Assembly (NCBI GenBank): GCA_947034895.1
Contig: OX344765.1
Span: 25,363,001 to 25,427,000, forward strand
DNA from: Rhytidiadelphus loreus
Taxonomy: Eukaryota; Streptophyta; Bryopsida; Hypnales; Hylocomiaceae
Length of the DNA stretch: 64,000 nucleotides
Direction: 5' to 3'
In this document: piece after piece, positions 28,861 through 41,289 of the stretch
Layout: every line of letters starts with the position of its first letter
Position numbering within the stretch: the stretch's first letter is position 1
Position numbers and translations under genes: made by a program
The notes under the pieces: generated by a model
Told to the model about the DNA's origin: nothing
Databases searched by the model: none
Seen by the model: only the letters and a program-made list of their open reading frames with translations

Positions 28861-30899
28861 ATGGCGGATTCGTGGACGAAGGAGTTTCAGGAAGCCGCCC
28901 GTGTGGCGGAAGAAATCGAAGGTCGGATTGCGGAGAAGAATGAATTGCCTCCTCACTCGAGCGAGGGCACGCGAATTGTGTCGGTCACGCGGCGGAAACT
29001 GGCGGTGCTGAACAACAAGCTGGATCGCCTCGAATCTCTGCTTCAGAGTGCGCCTTTAAAGGGGAACTTGTGAGTTGCTAGCTTCTCTTGACAGAATTTT
29101 TATATTCTATTCAGCTTTTGCTGATCGCGTGCGAGTTTATGAGAAATGGTGTACTGGATTAGTGTTATCCTCGCATGTGTTAATATTGCAGGTGTTACAA
29201 ATTATCCTACTCCCCATTTAAGTGGACTGCGTGGACATGTATAAATACATCTCGAAGCGTAAAGTGTTTAAGAGTTAACAATCTTCTTCATACTGACTCT
29301 TCCCTCTTCATTACGTTGTCCTTCGTAAGTCTTAAAAAGTGAAAATAATGGTTCATTCATTCCCTCGTTAGCTTGTAATACTATGTATCACTCGATTTTA
29401 ATGTGACCCAATGAACCTTAACTTTATAAAGGGTAATTTTCTCTGAACCTATTATGTAAGGGTAAGCTTTGTAAGTGTTAGTTTCTTATCTACTCGGAAA
29501 TGTTATTACTTACAGAGGGCGGATTGTGCATCGTCTCTGTCCCGCTGTTTGTGTATGATCGCTCGTCCATGAACGTGCTTGATTTGGTGAAAAGAGAGGT
29601 TTTAATGGTCGTGTAACTTCGCAAATGCAGCACATGACATTGGAGTCTAGTACTTGTGGATTGGTTCCGCCTATGGGAGTGTTGCGAACCAGGGTTTACC
29701 CTACCTTGTGCTTTTGTACTGAAGCTGTTTTATGTTGGGTCTAGGAATGAGAAAGAGATGTATCGGCGACAGAATATGCTTACGGATTTCCGTTACAAGT
29801 CTAAGCAGATGGCTGCATCTCTTTCCTCCGCACAAGCCAACAGGTTAATTTTCTTTCGTCTTTGGTGATGATTTTTTCGCATGCTTGCGTTTTAATTATC
29901 TAAAGGATGAAATTAAATAGTATAGGAATACTTCTGTCATTTCGGCTCCTGTCCTGGATCGGATCTGTAGTTGATTCCTGATTTCATTCTTCTTGCAGTT
30001 TTCTTTTCTGTAACGGTTTTCGTGCATTGCAGGGAAAGTTTGATGGGAGGTGGAATTGCACCAGTGGAGACCAGTCGAACCCAGGGTGTGGATAACAGTG
30101 GACTTGTGAATTTACAAAGGCAAATAATGAAAGGTAATGAAAAAACTAGTGATGCATTCTTTTAATAAGCGCAATGTTTCATGTTTCTCTTGCTCTCTCC
30201 GGACGCTGGCGGGATTGTACTCGGTGCCATTTCTGTCTGCTGGAGCTTACATTATCTCACGTGATGCAGAGCAAGACGAGGACCTGGAGAGTCTTGAGAA
30301 AACAGTTCATAGTACTAAACATATTGCCCTTGCTGTTAACGAGGAGCTGGACCTTCACACCCGCTTGCTGGTATGTTATCACCATACTCGTGCTGTAGTC
30401 ACTATTTTATTCTCATGTTTTTCTGCTTTAGCAGTTGGATTTGTGTACGCTTACGCATGTTCATGTGATTCCTGCAGGATGATATGAGCCAAAGTGCAGA
30501 TGTAACGAATAACAAGCTCTTGGTAAATTCCAACTTCCTTGGTCTCGAATATCCTTGGTTGCTTAGAGTTGATGAGTCCGTCCGGTGTTTCTAGCTTCTG
30601 TTGCAGCAGTACTTCTATCTTTCATGTGACCACTACAAGCGTCTTCACTTCGAAAAATCTGTTCGGTGTGTATATATGATATCGTGCCTTTTTCAAGTCA
30701 GTTTCTACTACCTTCTTTGTATCACTACAGATGCAAAGAGAATTGCAGCTCACTCCCGCTCTTGTATAACCTGCAGGCGACACAGAAGAGACTTGGGTTT
30801 CTGAACAAGAACCTAGGTCAGGGGTGGTCGTTGATGACGATGATCTTTTTGATGATTGTGGTGGTCGTCTTGGTTTTATTCCTGTTCAAACTCTTGTAG
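28861..30899 (+). CDS. SYP5: SYP5-type syntaxin (Qc-SNARE, SYP51/SYP52 family)
   Basis: Six exons (28861-29069, 29745-29843, 30033-30133, 30270-30370, 30478-30522, 30777-30899) splice in frame to 225 residues, against about 232 in Arabidopsis SYP51/52. These proteins supply the Qc helix for fusion at prevacuolar compartments and the vacuole. Visible parts are an N-terminal helical domain (DSWTKEFQEAARVAEEIEGR), the NEKEMYRRQNMLTDFRYKSK segment, the SNARE motif from about residue 140 (STKHIALAVNEELDLHTRLL) to about 190, and a C-terminal anchor (205-225) with almost no luminal tail. The ionic-layer position, Gln in known Qc proteins, is His166 here (CAC at 30356-30358). The HMA5 gene is convergent downstream. 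Confidence 0.93.
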
Positions 30900-32065
30900 T
30901 GGCTGGCATCAAGTGTTTTAGCATATGATCACACAAGCACGTTTTAATTTGTGGATCGTCTTGAAGGTTGTGATGACAGGAAGTGCTTTAGGGACAAGGT
31001 GTAACTTATATGCTGCGGTGCAAGTAATTGCTCCAAGTAGCTTATGGAAACCTTTTAGTTGCCAATGTGCACAAACATGTAAATAATTGTTGTAGGGGCG
31101 CCCCTACTTTCAGATTGCAAGTAGGTGTGGTGCCTCCTTGGGTGTATTTTGTGAATCAGAACTGCACCTGGTTTCTACTTCCATCCTCTGGCCGCAGAAG
31201 CAAAGGTGTCGTGTTATTGCCATCGATCAGAAAGCAATTCCCCGGAAAACTATAGTTGTTTTGGCTTCCTAAACTGGACCAACCCGAAGTGAACAGAAAG
31301 AAACACAAACATGAGCGACTCCATATTTCTGACACTGGGACTCTTTGTAGTCACACTTACCGGAGACCCCAAAGTGGTCTTGCAATTCTGCATTCCAGGA
31401 GGCATGTTTACATTGCATTGAAAGCAGAAAATAGTTACATTTGCGTGGACATATCTGTCCACGCTTCCCCCTATTCAGGCTAAACTAGTCGAATATTTTA
31501 CGTCCCCTGCACTTGAGCTTTTGTGCAACTCATCGTTCCTAAGACCCAAGTGAGCGCTACACACAAGCATGACATCCCATTGCCCTTCCGACACACCCTT
31601 GGAAGTCGGGTTGGTTCACAAGTAACTCTGATTCTCTCCAATTTATTCGACAAGGATTGAAAACATTCTATATCCCATTTTATAAGCACCATCCACAGTT
31701 GGGTTGATTCCAATCCTATGTTCATTCTTCCTACTATTCTCTTATTTCAAGCATATCATCCGGTTCAGAGTTTGGTATCTTAAGCTAAAGAATGTAATTA
31801 TATGCACAAATATTCTATAACCCTGTAATAGCTCATCTGATACGTGTCCCCCCCAATTGGACCCCATTTCTTACCCTACTCTAGCTGATTCTCTCCGGAA
31901 TCCTCTCTCTCCAGGCACAAACGTATCCGAGGCTGGTTGCCATCTGAAGTCTGAGAGCTTTAGCTGAAGAATGTCATGCGTACAGTCAAATATTTTAAAC
32001 TCAAACTTGTAGGAAGTTAGTACTCCGTCGTACCTAGTTTAGTTGTGGGTGCTTCTTCCACTTAT
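30900..32065. other. Intergenic region between convergent SYP5 and HMA5 genes
   Basis: This 1.17-kb stretch lies between two stop codons facing each other and presumably holds both 3' UTRs. No open frame resembles a protein, and no repeat shared with the rest of the window was noticed. Confidence 0.55.
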
Positions 32066-32512
32066 TTATTCAATCACTTGAGGTCGTTTGTAGCGTTTGA
32101 GCCAAAGGGAGGAGCAAACCACCGACACAGATGAGGCCGCCATGGCCGCCCCGGCCACCCAAGGAGGCAAGCGAAAGCCCGTGCTGGGGAAGAGCACGCC
32201 CGCGGCAATGGGAATGCCCAGCACGTTGTATCCCAGCGCCCACAAGTAGTTGAGTCGGATCCTCGCGAACGTTTTGCGTGACAAGTCGATGCCTGTGATG
32301 ACGTCCTCCAAATTGCTCCTCATGAGCACAATGTCCGCTGCTTCGATGGCAATGTCCGTTCCTGCTCCGATGGCCATCCCCACGTCGGCTGCCACCAGGG
32401 CTGGCGAGTCGTTGATGCCGTCCCCCACCATGGCCACGGATGTCCCGACCGCCTGATGGATTGTTTGCATCCCGGTCCACGTGGAAAAAACCAGTCAGTG
32501 AAGGTCATGTAT

Positions 32513-32559
<47 letters not shown>

Positions 32560-32560
32560 T

Positions 32561-32592
<32 letters not shown>

Positions 32593-35500
32593 CATAAAGG
32601 AATGGCAGCCTCAAACTATATTCATGAGAGAATTGAACTTGGCTCTGGGTTCCATACCCAAGTAAAAATGAACCTCAATCAATAGCAGTCATTGAATTGT
32701 GAGCTCCTCCGGGGGTCTTGAATGTCACAATATTTTGGTGCTCAAAAACCTTTCGGTCAATAGAACAAATAGGACCAAACTCTAGTTTTCTGGGGTTTGA
32801 ACGTCCGCCTGAAAGGTACTGTTGGCCCTATACATGAAAACGAAGGTATGTATGACAAGAAATGAAGCAGCTAGTTGCAATGAGGATCGATGGGAATTGG
32901 ACGAACCTGTAAGTCTTTCACGATACGCGCCTTGTCTTCCGGCAACGACTCTGCGTACACGGCGGGCCTCTCCATCCCCAGCTCCCGTGCAATGGCCATG
33001 GCGGTGCCCCAGTTATCTCCCGTCACCATCATGCTGTGCACGCCCATGACCCTCAAAATGGCGATCACCTTGGCCGCTTCGGGCTTGACGGGGTCCGAAA
33101 TAGACACCACGCCCACCAGCTCCCTTTCAATGGCCACCATCACCCCTGTCCTGGCCAACGTCTCCATTTCGTGAAGGTGCTCTCGAGCTTCTTCGGAAAT
33201 CGGAACTCTGGACTCCTTCATGAGCTTCATGTTGCCAACTAGGGTGAGCTTGCCGTCCACCAGGGCACGAACACCTTGGCCCGGAATGGCCTCGAAGTCA
33301 CGCACGTCATATTGCAATTGTTGGTTAGTACCCTGTGATGATGCGTTATGATCTCCGTTGATCCTCCTGGCGTACTCCACCACAGCTTTCGCCAGGGGGT
33401 GCTCACTGTTGACCTGCTTAATTGTAGAAAGAGGTATATATTATTCTGAGGAATGTTTGAAAAAGCTTGCATTGATTGACGGCATAGAAATTTGCACTTG
33501 GATTAAGGAACCAAGATCATTTCCAAAGAGTACCAAACATCGATCCGGGCACGTGACATGAACATAGTAGAAATTAGAATCTGCAGTGGATGATTAGATA
33601 CTCAAGAAGGCAGCAACTGATGGGCATTCAACGTGGAGGTATGCATGACCACGAAATTTGTAGCCTCGGGAACAAAAGGAATCATGCACGGTTCACCAAA
33701 GGGAAGGAGAGAGAACTTACTTCCGCTGCTGCAATGGTATCATAGAAGACATGGAGGCGAACGCTTGTGAACAGCTTGGTGCCGACAACGATAGGCTTGC
33801 CAATGGTCAACGTCCCTGTCTTATCGAAAACCACCGTTTTCACCTACACCCAGAAATGAAACAAAGCAACAGAGTCTCATGGCATCAGCTTCTGAATTTC
33901 CGAGACAATATGACATGATGATTTCTCTATGATGGTCATGAGGATCGATGTCTTGGGTAGGTTGGACGCAGTCTAGCTTCACGTATGAAATGTTAAAAGA
34001 ACCGATGGTCTATTGGTTTTTACAGTACAAGGTCCATGGGTCGCGGTCCAATCCAAAATTAACAGTCTTCTGAATGAGAACCTTCAAGATAGACTTGCTA
34101 ATGCAAGGGAGACACACCTTGTGAGCAGCTTCAAGTGCCTGACCTCCTTTGATGAGAATACCCTGAGTGGCACCTTTCCCTGTCGCCACCATGATTGCCG
34201 TGGGTGTGGCAAGGCCAAGAGCGCAGGGACAGGCTATGACAAGTACTGAAATGCCGAATTGAAGTGCCAGCTCAAACTCATCCATTGAAGAAGGAATCCA
34301 TGACTTGGGATAAGAGCGTAGTTTGCCCCCAAGATACCAAGTCAGCCATGTGATAAACGAGGCAATCACCACCTTCACATCACATGCACTTCACAATATC
34401 ACAGAAGAGAAGGACCGATTCCGCTACAGTTCAATTGAAACTGAATCTTTCGGTAACATTTCATAAAAGAGTTCCAGGTTACTTCCGCACAGCAAAATGC
34501 ACAAGGGCCGCAACAGCCGACCATGTAATTTTTACATGGTCTACATCAGTAGTCCAAAACCATATAATTGGAATTGCAAGGTGCAATAAATCTGGTGGAG
34601 TATGTTTATCTTTGTTTTGTAAGCAACTTTGAAAACTGGATGCACTCAACATCAACTTCGGACCCTTGTTTCTTTATTGTATACCTCCAATGCTTGAATT
34701 TGGTAAAAAAATTGAGTTCATAGGAGCTCCATTAGACTGGAAGAATAGGATATACTCCGTCGATTTATCGCATAAATTTATTCAAGGAGGTCAAACGAAA
34801 AACACAATATGAAAGCTTGGAATGAACTTAATAGATACCTGCAGTTTGAATCGCAGGAGAGAATGTGTTGCAATATGGTTAGAAACCTTACAGTGGGTAC
34901 AAAATATGTCGAAATACGATCGGCATATTTTTGGACTGGGGCTTTGCCCATTTGAGCAGCTTCCACCAGCCGCACAATCTGTGCTAATGCAGTCTCCGCC
35001 CCAACATGAGTAGCTTGTATGTGCAGCACACCATTGTCGTTCATAGTGCCACCGATGACTTTGTCTCCTAGTAATTTCGGCACAGGACGAGCCTCACCCG
35101 TTATCATACTCTCGTTCACAAAGGATTGTCCCCACACTACCAGCCCATCGGTGGGTACTTTGGAACCTGGCACGACCTGCTCAAATGGAGTCATGATATC
35201 TGCCCTTGTTAAGGCAAGAGGAAGGGGTGATGCACAACTAGAATAGTCACAATTGAAACGAACCAAAGTCGATGCCCAGTAAGAAATATTCAATCAATAA
35301 TCCTTCAGAGTAAGAATTTCAGCAACACCGTAAGATAATTATCACACTAAAAATAATTACAGAGTGAAGCTTACTGGTCTGCATTGAAATAAAATATCAC
35401 TAATCGAACAACCACCCAGAGGTATTCTTGAAAACATAGACGCATTACAGGGGTGACGTTAGAAGTTGTCTGAAATGGTGTAATTCTAGGTAAAATTTAA

Positions 35501-37877
35501 TGCAGCTAGGTTTTCCGGGATACCGGTTCCGTGTTGGAGGGGGATTTTCACCAGTGAATGAAAGGAAATAAACTTACCTTGATGATGTCTCGTCTTTGAA
35601 TGAGCTCAGAGCCGATTTCTCTCTCGTTTGTCACATTCCCATGCTCGTCGAGGGTGAGCAGAGTGGCCGTATCCGGAGCAAGGTCCATAAGCTTGGCAAT
35701 AGCTTCGGAGGTCTTCCCCTTGGCCATAACTTCCAAATACTTCCCAAGAATGATGAAGGAAATCAGCATAGCGCTTGTTTCGAAGAAGTCGGATCCTTTG
35801 AACGCAGAAGAGGTAGCCGCCCGAAGCACCGTATAAACAGAGTAGAAGTAAGCTGCATTGGTACCCAAGGCAATCAGCACGTCCATGTTGGACGAACCTC
35901 GACGAAGTGCTTTGTAGGCTCCAACATAGAATCTTCTTCCAATCACAAACTGCACGGGAGTCGCCAGAATCCACCGCAGAAAAGCCCCGATGGACAACCT
36001 GTGGATCCTGCCCTTCTCCAAACCCTCCATCACGCCTGGGATGTACATCAGCACCATGGAGAGCAGGAAAACAGGCACCGTGAACACCAAGCTCCACAGG
36101 AAGTACTTCTTGTGGTGCTGGATTTCCAAGCTCCTGTCATGGCTTCCTTGACCAGGAGGCGAATCCAACTTCGCCTTGAAGTCTCCTGTGTATTCGATGG
36201 TTTCTATGAAAACTCGTGGCCCAGCTTTGTCTGGGTCATAGGAGACGGTTGCCATGGCGTCATGGGGATCCACATCTACTGATGCCACTCCCGAGAGAGC
36301 TGACAGCATTTCCTTCACAAGCTGGAAGTCATCTGAGGTGACGACACTTTCAAGCTGCAGGCGAACTCGGTTGATCTCTTCCCCTGCGCTCAAAAGCTCA
36401 GCTTCGTAGCCAAGGTCGTCGATATTGGCCGCAAGCTGTGTATGCGAAATCAAAGCCGGGTCATGTCGCACCTCACATTCTTCAGTGGCCAGGGCCACCA
36501 CTGCCTTTTGCACTCCTGGAAGCTTGTTCAGTGCAGATTCTATGGAGTTTGAACACGAGGTGCATGTCATGCCCTTGATCCGGAACCGGCTGATGGTCCT
36601 GCTTGGCTGACTGACATCGTCCGAAATCACTTCTGCCTCAAAGCCGGCATCCTCAATCGCCTCTCGAATGCTTTCTTCCTGCATTGAATATCATTCACCA
36701 CATATAAGACTAAGAATTAAATTAAAGTTTTCAAGCTTTTACAGCAAATACCATGAATTCATCAATTCCAAGACTTTACAGCAATCTAATGAATTCATTA
36801 ATCCAAGATTTACGGGTAAATCTTATAACTCATGAGCTTTTCCAGCAGATCTAACGAATTCATACATACAAGGGATAAGAAAGTTTGAATTAGGCAGTGA
36901 CCGAACTAAGGGTATCCGAGCTTGGAAATACTAGCTTTTTACAAAACATGTAAGAAAAATAATCTGGTACAATATGCACAACATACGAGTGCGCCAATGA
37001 TTTTTACACTTCGTCCTACTTCTTCCAACAGGCTCCCTACAAAACTAAAGTGAAAGAGAGTTTGAAATTTCAGGGTCGGAAAACAGACCTGTACAAAAGC
37101 AGGTCGATACACAACTTGAGCTCTGTTCTGCAGCACGGAAACTGTGGCTTCCTCAATGCCAGGCAACCTTTTCACAGCTTTTTCAATCGAGCCTGCACAT
37201 GCTGCGCACTCCATCCCTGTAACCTGCAAATGCCCAAAACCGACACAGCAAACGTGAGTATCTCATCATTAGCCAAGCCATTTACAGTACTCACCCTGTA
37301 TAGCACGCACGTCGAGTTGAACTCTCACCAGGAGCACCGACCAACCCCTGAAAATTTTCTTTCATAGTCAAGCTGCAACGCTTCCATTACTTCCACTAAT
37401 TATCAGTATTATTGAGTCATGAATTTCAGGATGAGGCCACCCCTGAAGATGGGAGGCATTGTTGCTAAGACAATGTTGATTTGATTTTTTTGGACTGCAG
37501 TTTTGCTAAATATAGCATTAGTTTTATCTCCGCTTATTTTTCTCCTCTATTCTTGAGCTGTTTCCTCTCAGATGTAACTGAAACACGTCCAAAAAAATGA
37601 TTGAATTGAGGCAGAGTTAAAACATTCTCGAAAGCCGTTTGCAATTCTGATGGGATTTACAAAGTGTAAGGGCTTGCTGGATTCGTACCTTGAAGCTTGC
37701 TTTGCGAATTTCTGAGACGTCAATCTCGCTGTGCGAGGGCGACGGCGGGTAGCGCGGCATCGAAGGATACCTGGACGATGATGACAAATTCCGCTCCAAA
37801 ACATTCTTCGTCGTCTTTCCTCGCCTCTCTCTCGATCCCAGTCGAGGCGCAATCACCACTTTCAGCAGCGACTCCAT
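32066..37877 (-). CDS. HMA5: P1B-type copper-transporting ATPase, HMA5-like
   Basis: Eight exons on the minus strand (37877-37689, 37223-37089, 36678-35578, 35176-34892, 34372-34118, 33843-33721, 33413-32907, 32452-32066) join at phase 0 throughout to 993 residues; Arabidopsis HMA5 has about 995. It exports Cu(I) across membranes at the cost of ATP. Two N-terminal metal-binding domains carry GMECAAC (Cys69, Cys72) and GMTCTSC (Cys147, Cys150), followed by a third, HMA-like fold without the Cys pair. Then come the TGEAR actuator loop, the transport motif CPC (618-620) in [15 protein letters not shown], the phosphorylation site DKTGT (Asp662), the SEHP motif (701-702), GDGINDSP (from 875), and YN and MAASS in the last helices, all diagnostic of Cu(I) pumps. 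The N-terminus with basic and Ser/Pro-rich residues is HMA5-like rather than RAN1-like. Confidence 0.96.
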
Positions 37878-37900
37878 CGCTCCACACAACACCTTGCAGC

Positions 37901-37930
37901 TTCTTCTCTCTCTCTCTCTCTCTCCCTCTC
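37901..37930 (-). promoter_or_regulatory. (GA)n tract in the HMA5 5' leader
   Basis: On the minus strand this is an almost pure GA repeat 24-53 bases upstream of the HMA5 ATG. GA/CT tracts are common in plant core promoters and 5' UTRs. No specific regulatory role can be read from it. Confidence 0.6.
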
Positions 37931-38825
37931 TTTTAGTTGGTCGAATTCTTGCTCTCCCGCTCGAAATTGGACTGAAAAGATCCCAGCAAACCCTCGACAA
38001 CAACCAAAGAAAATGCAGCAAACGCAACACTATCCCCAAAAAATCTCTGAAACGTTCCAGCACTGCACGAAACCTCGAAAGGTCACGAAATCGGCATACT
38101 TCACGAGATTTTCACATGAATCTCTGAGACGTTTGAAATTCCTGCTCCAACACGCAACTGCTCCTCCAATACTTCGCCTCGCATGCTCCAGAAGACGTCC
38201 TCCATGCATGCACTCGAATGAGCAGCCGGGCAAACCCATAATTAATCGAAGCCATTTGAAATGACCAGGTCGACTCTGTGCTTTTGAGTGTTTGCTTTTT
38301 GCGAAGGCATCATTCTGTTGTCAAGATTTGTCGTCAGCTGTGGAAATCCATTGCTCTACCGGTATTTTATGCGCCAATTATAGAGTGTTTTCTCCAAAAA
38401 TAGCATCTCAATGGGAATTCAAATTGGAACGGGCGTATGAGCTGGTGACAGTTCGTTAGTACGGTGGGTCCTGCAGCATGGTCGTTCAATTTATAGTCTA
38501 TTTCTCATCGTTAATTGTGGAAACTCGAGAAGATGCTTCCGTGTTTCGAGAAAATTCCTGTCGAGTCGACCATGGAAAGTGAATGACGAAAATACTTGAA
38601 GACAGTATTTGAAGAATGATGAAGGGACGTCCTCATCTCCTTTCCATGGTCACGAATTCCGGACACACACATCAAGTGTGTCGAAGAGCAAGAACAGGAT
38701 TCAAAGGAAGAATTTATACCCCCGCCCCGCCTTGCAGGCACTTCTTGGAGCTTGTGCTCCTTTGTATTGTTTCCGCTGCTCACCCTCCCAGACCGCTTGC
38801 GGCTGGGCACTTAGTTCACTTATTT

Positions 38826-38868
38826 TTTCTTGCAATAAAGGGAACCTTTACTTGTGTCAAAAAAAAAG
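38826..38868 (+). repeat. Possible 3' end of a SINE/LINE-like retroelement
   Basis: TTTCTTGCAATAAAGGGAAC followed by CTTTACTTGTGTC and an A run is repeated, inverted and slightly diverged, at 55325-55360. An AGTTCACTTA-type word shortly before it is also shared. A common 3' block ending in poly-A fits a non-LTR retroelement tail, but neither 5' end could be defined. Confidence 0.4.
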
Positions 38869-41040
38869 AGAGAGGAAGAATTCAAAGCAATCTGCATTCT
38901 ATGTTTCAGTTCCTTTTTGACTAGGGTTCACGCACTTCCTTCGAGTGCGCTCCTGGTCACTGATGATTCATGAGTTATCATTATTACTGACCACTTCGAA
39001 GTCGCCAATCGATAGAATCTGAAGAAAAGAATGATAAATGAAACTCTATTTACGTGAACTCGACATTGCTCAGAACAGAGAATTGGTTATTGAGTAAATT
39101 TCCAAATGTCCGAATCACCCAAACTGTTATTACTCCAACTCTACAATCAAAACTCTTGCGCGAAATGAAGAATCAACATCGCGCTCCTACAAACCCTAAA
39201 TGAATACTACTCTGCGACCTTAATCGCAATCGGTACTCTGCAATCGGCGGAGCTCGAGCGAGAAATTTCAAATAAAAATTTCACGTTACATTTCCTAATC
39301 AATAAGCACGAAGTCATTGCAAAAATTGTTGTCCATCCCCTCCATCGGGCATCAGATTCGGCCACATGACACTCTGGCCAGCAAATATTTCCATTCAAAG
39401 TTCCAGAAACACAAATTGAATACGATTGTTGAATGCGGACAAAGGTGATGACTGCAGCTGCGCAGCTGCGCAGCTGGCTTGGACGGACGTTGATTTGAAA
39501 TGCATGGCCAGAGTCCGTCCAAAGGACTTCACAGAAAAAGTTCGAAAAAGCGGGGTTGTGAAGATTTCAACGCAAATAAAACGAGGGGTGGGATCGGCAG
39601 CCACCACTAACAGAACATGAGCGTTGTGCTGCTGCGGCCAGATGGCAGGCGATGAGATCAAGAGTCATACCCTACTGAGTAGCCCCTTTGGGCTAAGTTT
39701 AGCCCACCCGGGCTGAACTGCCAGTTTCTTTTCCATCGCTTCCGCCACTTCACGCTTTCGAGTCTCAACAGCGTTCACACAACAACCTCAAACACACACT
39801 TCAGTCACATCAATCGCTATGCATCGCTATTCTGTATTCCTTTTCTTAGACCCCTGGTGTCAGACATTGTGATTTCTGCCGCTTTTTCTGGCATTTTCTC
39901 TGACGACATTGATGACGCCTCCCTTCAGTAGATGTGGTTACTGAGATCGTTGTGTTGAGAGTTTTGGACTGATGCGTGAGGTTTCGTTTCGTGACGGGTT
40001 TGGGAACAATTGGGTGGCAGTAGTTTTTGATTGTGGGATTGGGGCAGCGAGCGTCAGTGTTGTTGCAGGGGTGGCTTCGCTAACCTGTGAGTGTGAGTGA
40101 TTTAGTGGATGGCATTGGGTTACTAGTAGTCGAGGAGAGGTTAGGTTTTGAGGTGAGGGGTTGAGATTATGTGGGAGGCGATGGTTAGGGCAGGGATTTG
40201 GACTTCGGCTAGAGAATGACATTGTTTTGGGGACGGTAGATTGCGAATGGATCCTACCGAGGACGATTTCGACTTTATGTTTCGTGCGGCTAGGTGCTCG
40301 TGATTCCTGTTCTTGGTGAAGCTTGCTGCTCCCGAAGAGGTGAGCACAGCATTCTAATCTTGGAAAATGCTGTTTTAGAAACGATGACGCGGGCGTGCGC
40401 AGGATTTCCGTGTCTTTAGGGTAGCGAGAAGTGGAGGTTAGCTGATGCTGCGCTTTCCTGAGCGCATCTTTCAATGCGAGTGGTTTATGTGTATGTGCGT
40501 GTTTGTGTCTGTTTTCAGATTTGGAGGTAAAACACCAACTGAAGAGAAACTCACAAATTCTTGGTGGAGGGTTAGAACATGAAAATGAATGCACGAGGCA
40601 TTGTAGAAGTAGCTCCATTCGCTGCAAGGATTCGTCACCTTTGAGAACGACTCACTCTGCATTTCATTATTCCACTCCTCCGTTAGGGTTAGCTGATCTA
40701 CGACACACTGTCACTGCTTAGTGCAAGTCAAGGTGTAAAGTCCTGAAGATTCTCTTAGCACCCGTGGTAAAGTCTCCCTTCTGTTAGTTCCCTTGATAAA
40801 GTTTTTCAAAGTGTAACACTTCCCTCTGTGACTCTTTTTTCCAGAGCAACTGAACAAACTCATTTGGAGCGTATTCTTCTTGGCACATTACAGCGGTTGA
40901 TCGTTTGGCAACTAGGGAATCTGGAATTTTTTCTGTGGAAACCATTTTAGGTTGCTCTTGAGTTTGAAGCATGGGGGCTGGAGCAGAAGGGCGTGGCGAT
41001 CCCATGATGTGGGAGCCTAAACCCTGATAAGGAATGTATT

Positions 41041-41289
41041 ATGAGGGTGCAGCATGGCGGCCCATGGTTTCATCTCCATTCAAATTTTGGCCTTATTGCT
41101 TGTGCACATCGTCTCCCCTTCCAGTGCCAGTTTCGCCACAGCAGTTGCTCCATCTGGGCTGCATTCCGAATGGTCCATCCAGTTGCATCATTCACAATGG
41201 GAGAATCGTCGTGCTTTCAGGCAAATGCCAACTCTGCCATTGACACCAGCTCTCCTTGCCAACTACAGACTGCAATCCCTTTCCTGTGA
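41041..41289 (+). promoter_or_regulatory. Upstream overlapping open frame at the glycine-rich protein start
   Basis: An ATG 13 bases before the main start (41041 against 41054) opens an out-of-frame frame of 82 codons overlapping the main coding region. If the leader includes it, scanning ribosomes would meet it first, lowering main-frame translation unless leaky scanning occurs. The peptide has no recognisable likeness and is probably not a functional protein. Confidence 0.45.

Larger units (their letters stand above)
37878..41053. other. Intergenic region between divergent HMA5 and glycine-rich protein genes
   Basis: This 3.2-kb region should contain both promoters and 5' leaders. A pyrimidine tract lies just upstream of HMA5, and a retroelement-like tail lies at 38826-38868. 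From about 39900 the composition is that of a transcribed leader for the + strand gene. A short upstream frame at 40247-40303 would encode an acidic 18-residue peptide (MDPTEDDFDFMFRAARCS). Long minus-strand frames here look non-coding. Confidence 0.5.

Noticed and set aside
35596..36282. 228-codon frame antisense to HMA5 exon 3
   Set aside because: It is the shadow of a strongly conserved coding exon on the other strand.
39938..40627. 229-codon minus-strand frame rich in Ser, Pro, Thr and Asn
   Set aside because: Low-complexity and without a recognisable domain. It lies antisense to what looks like the leader of the glycine-rich protein gene.
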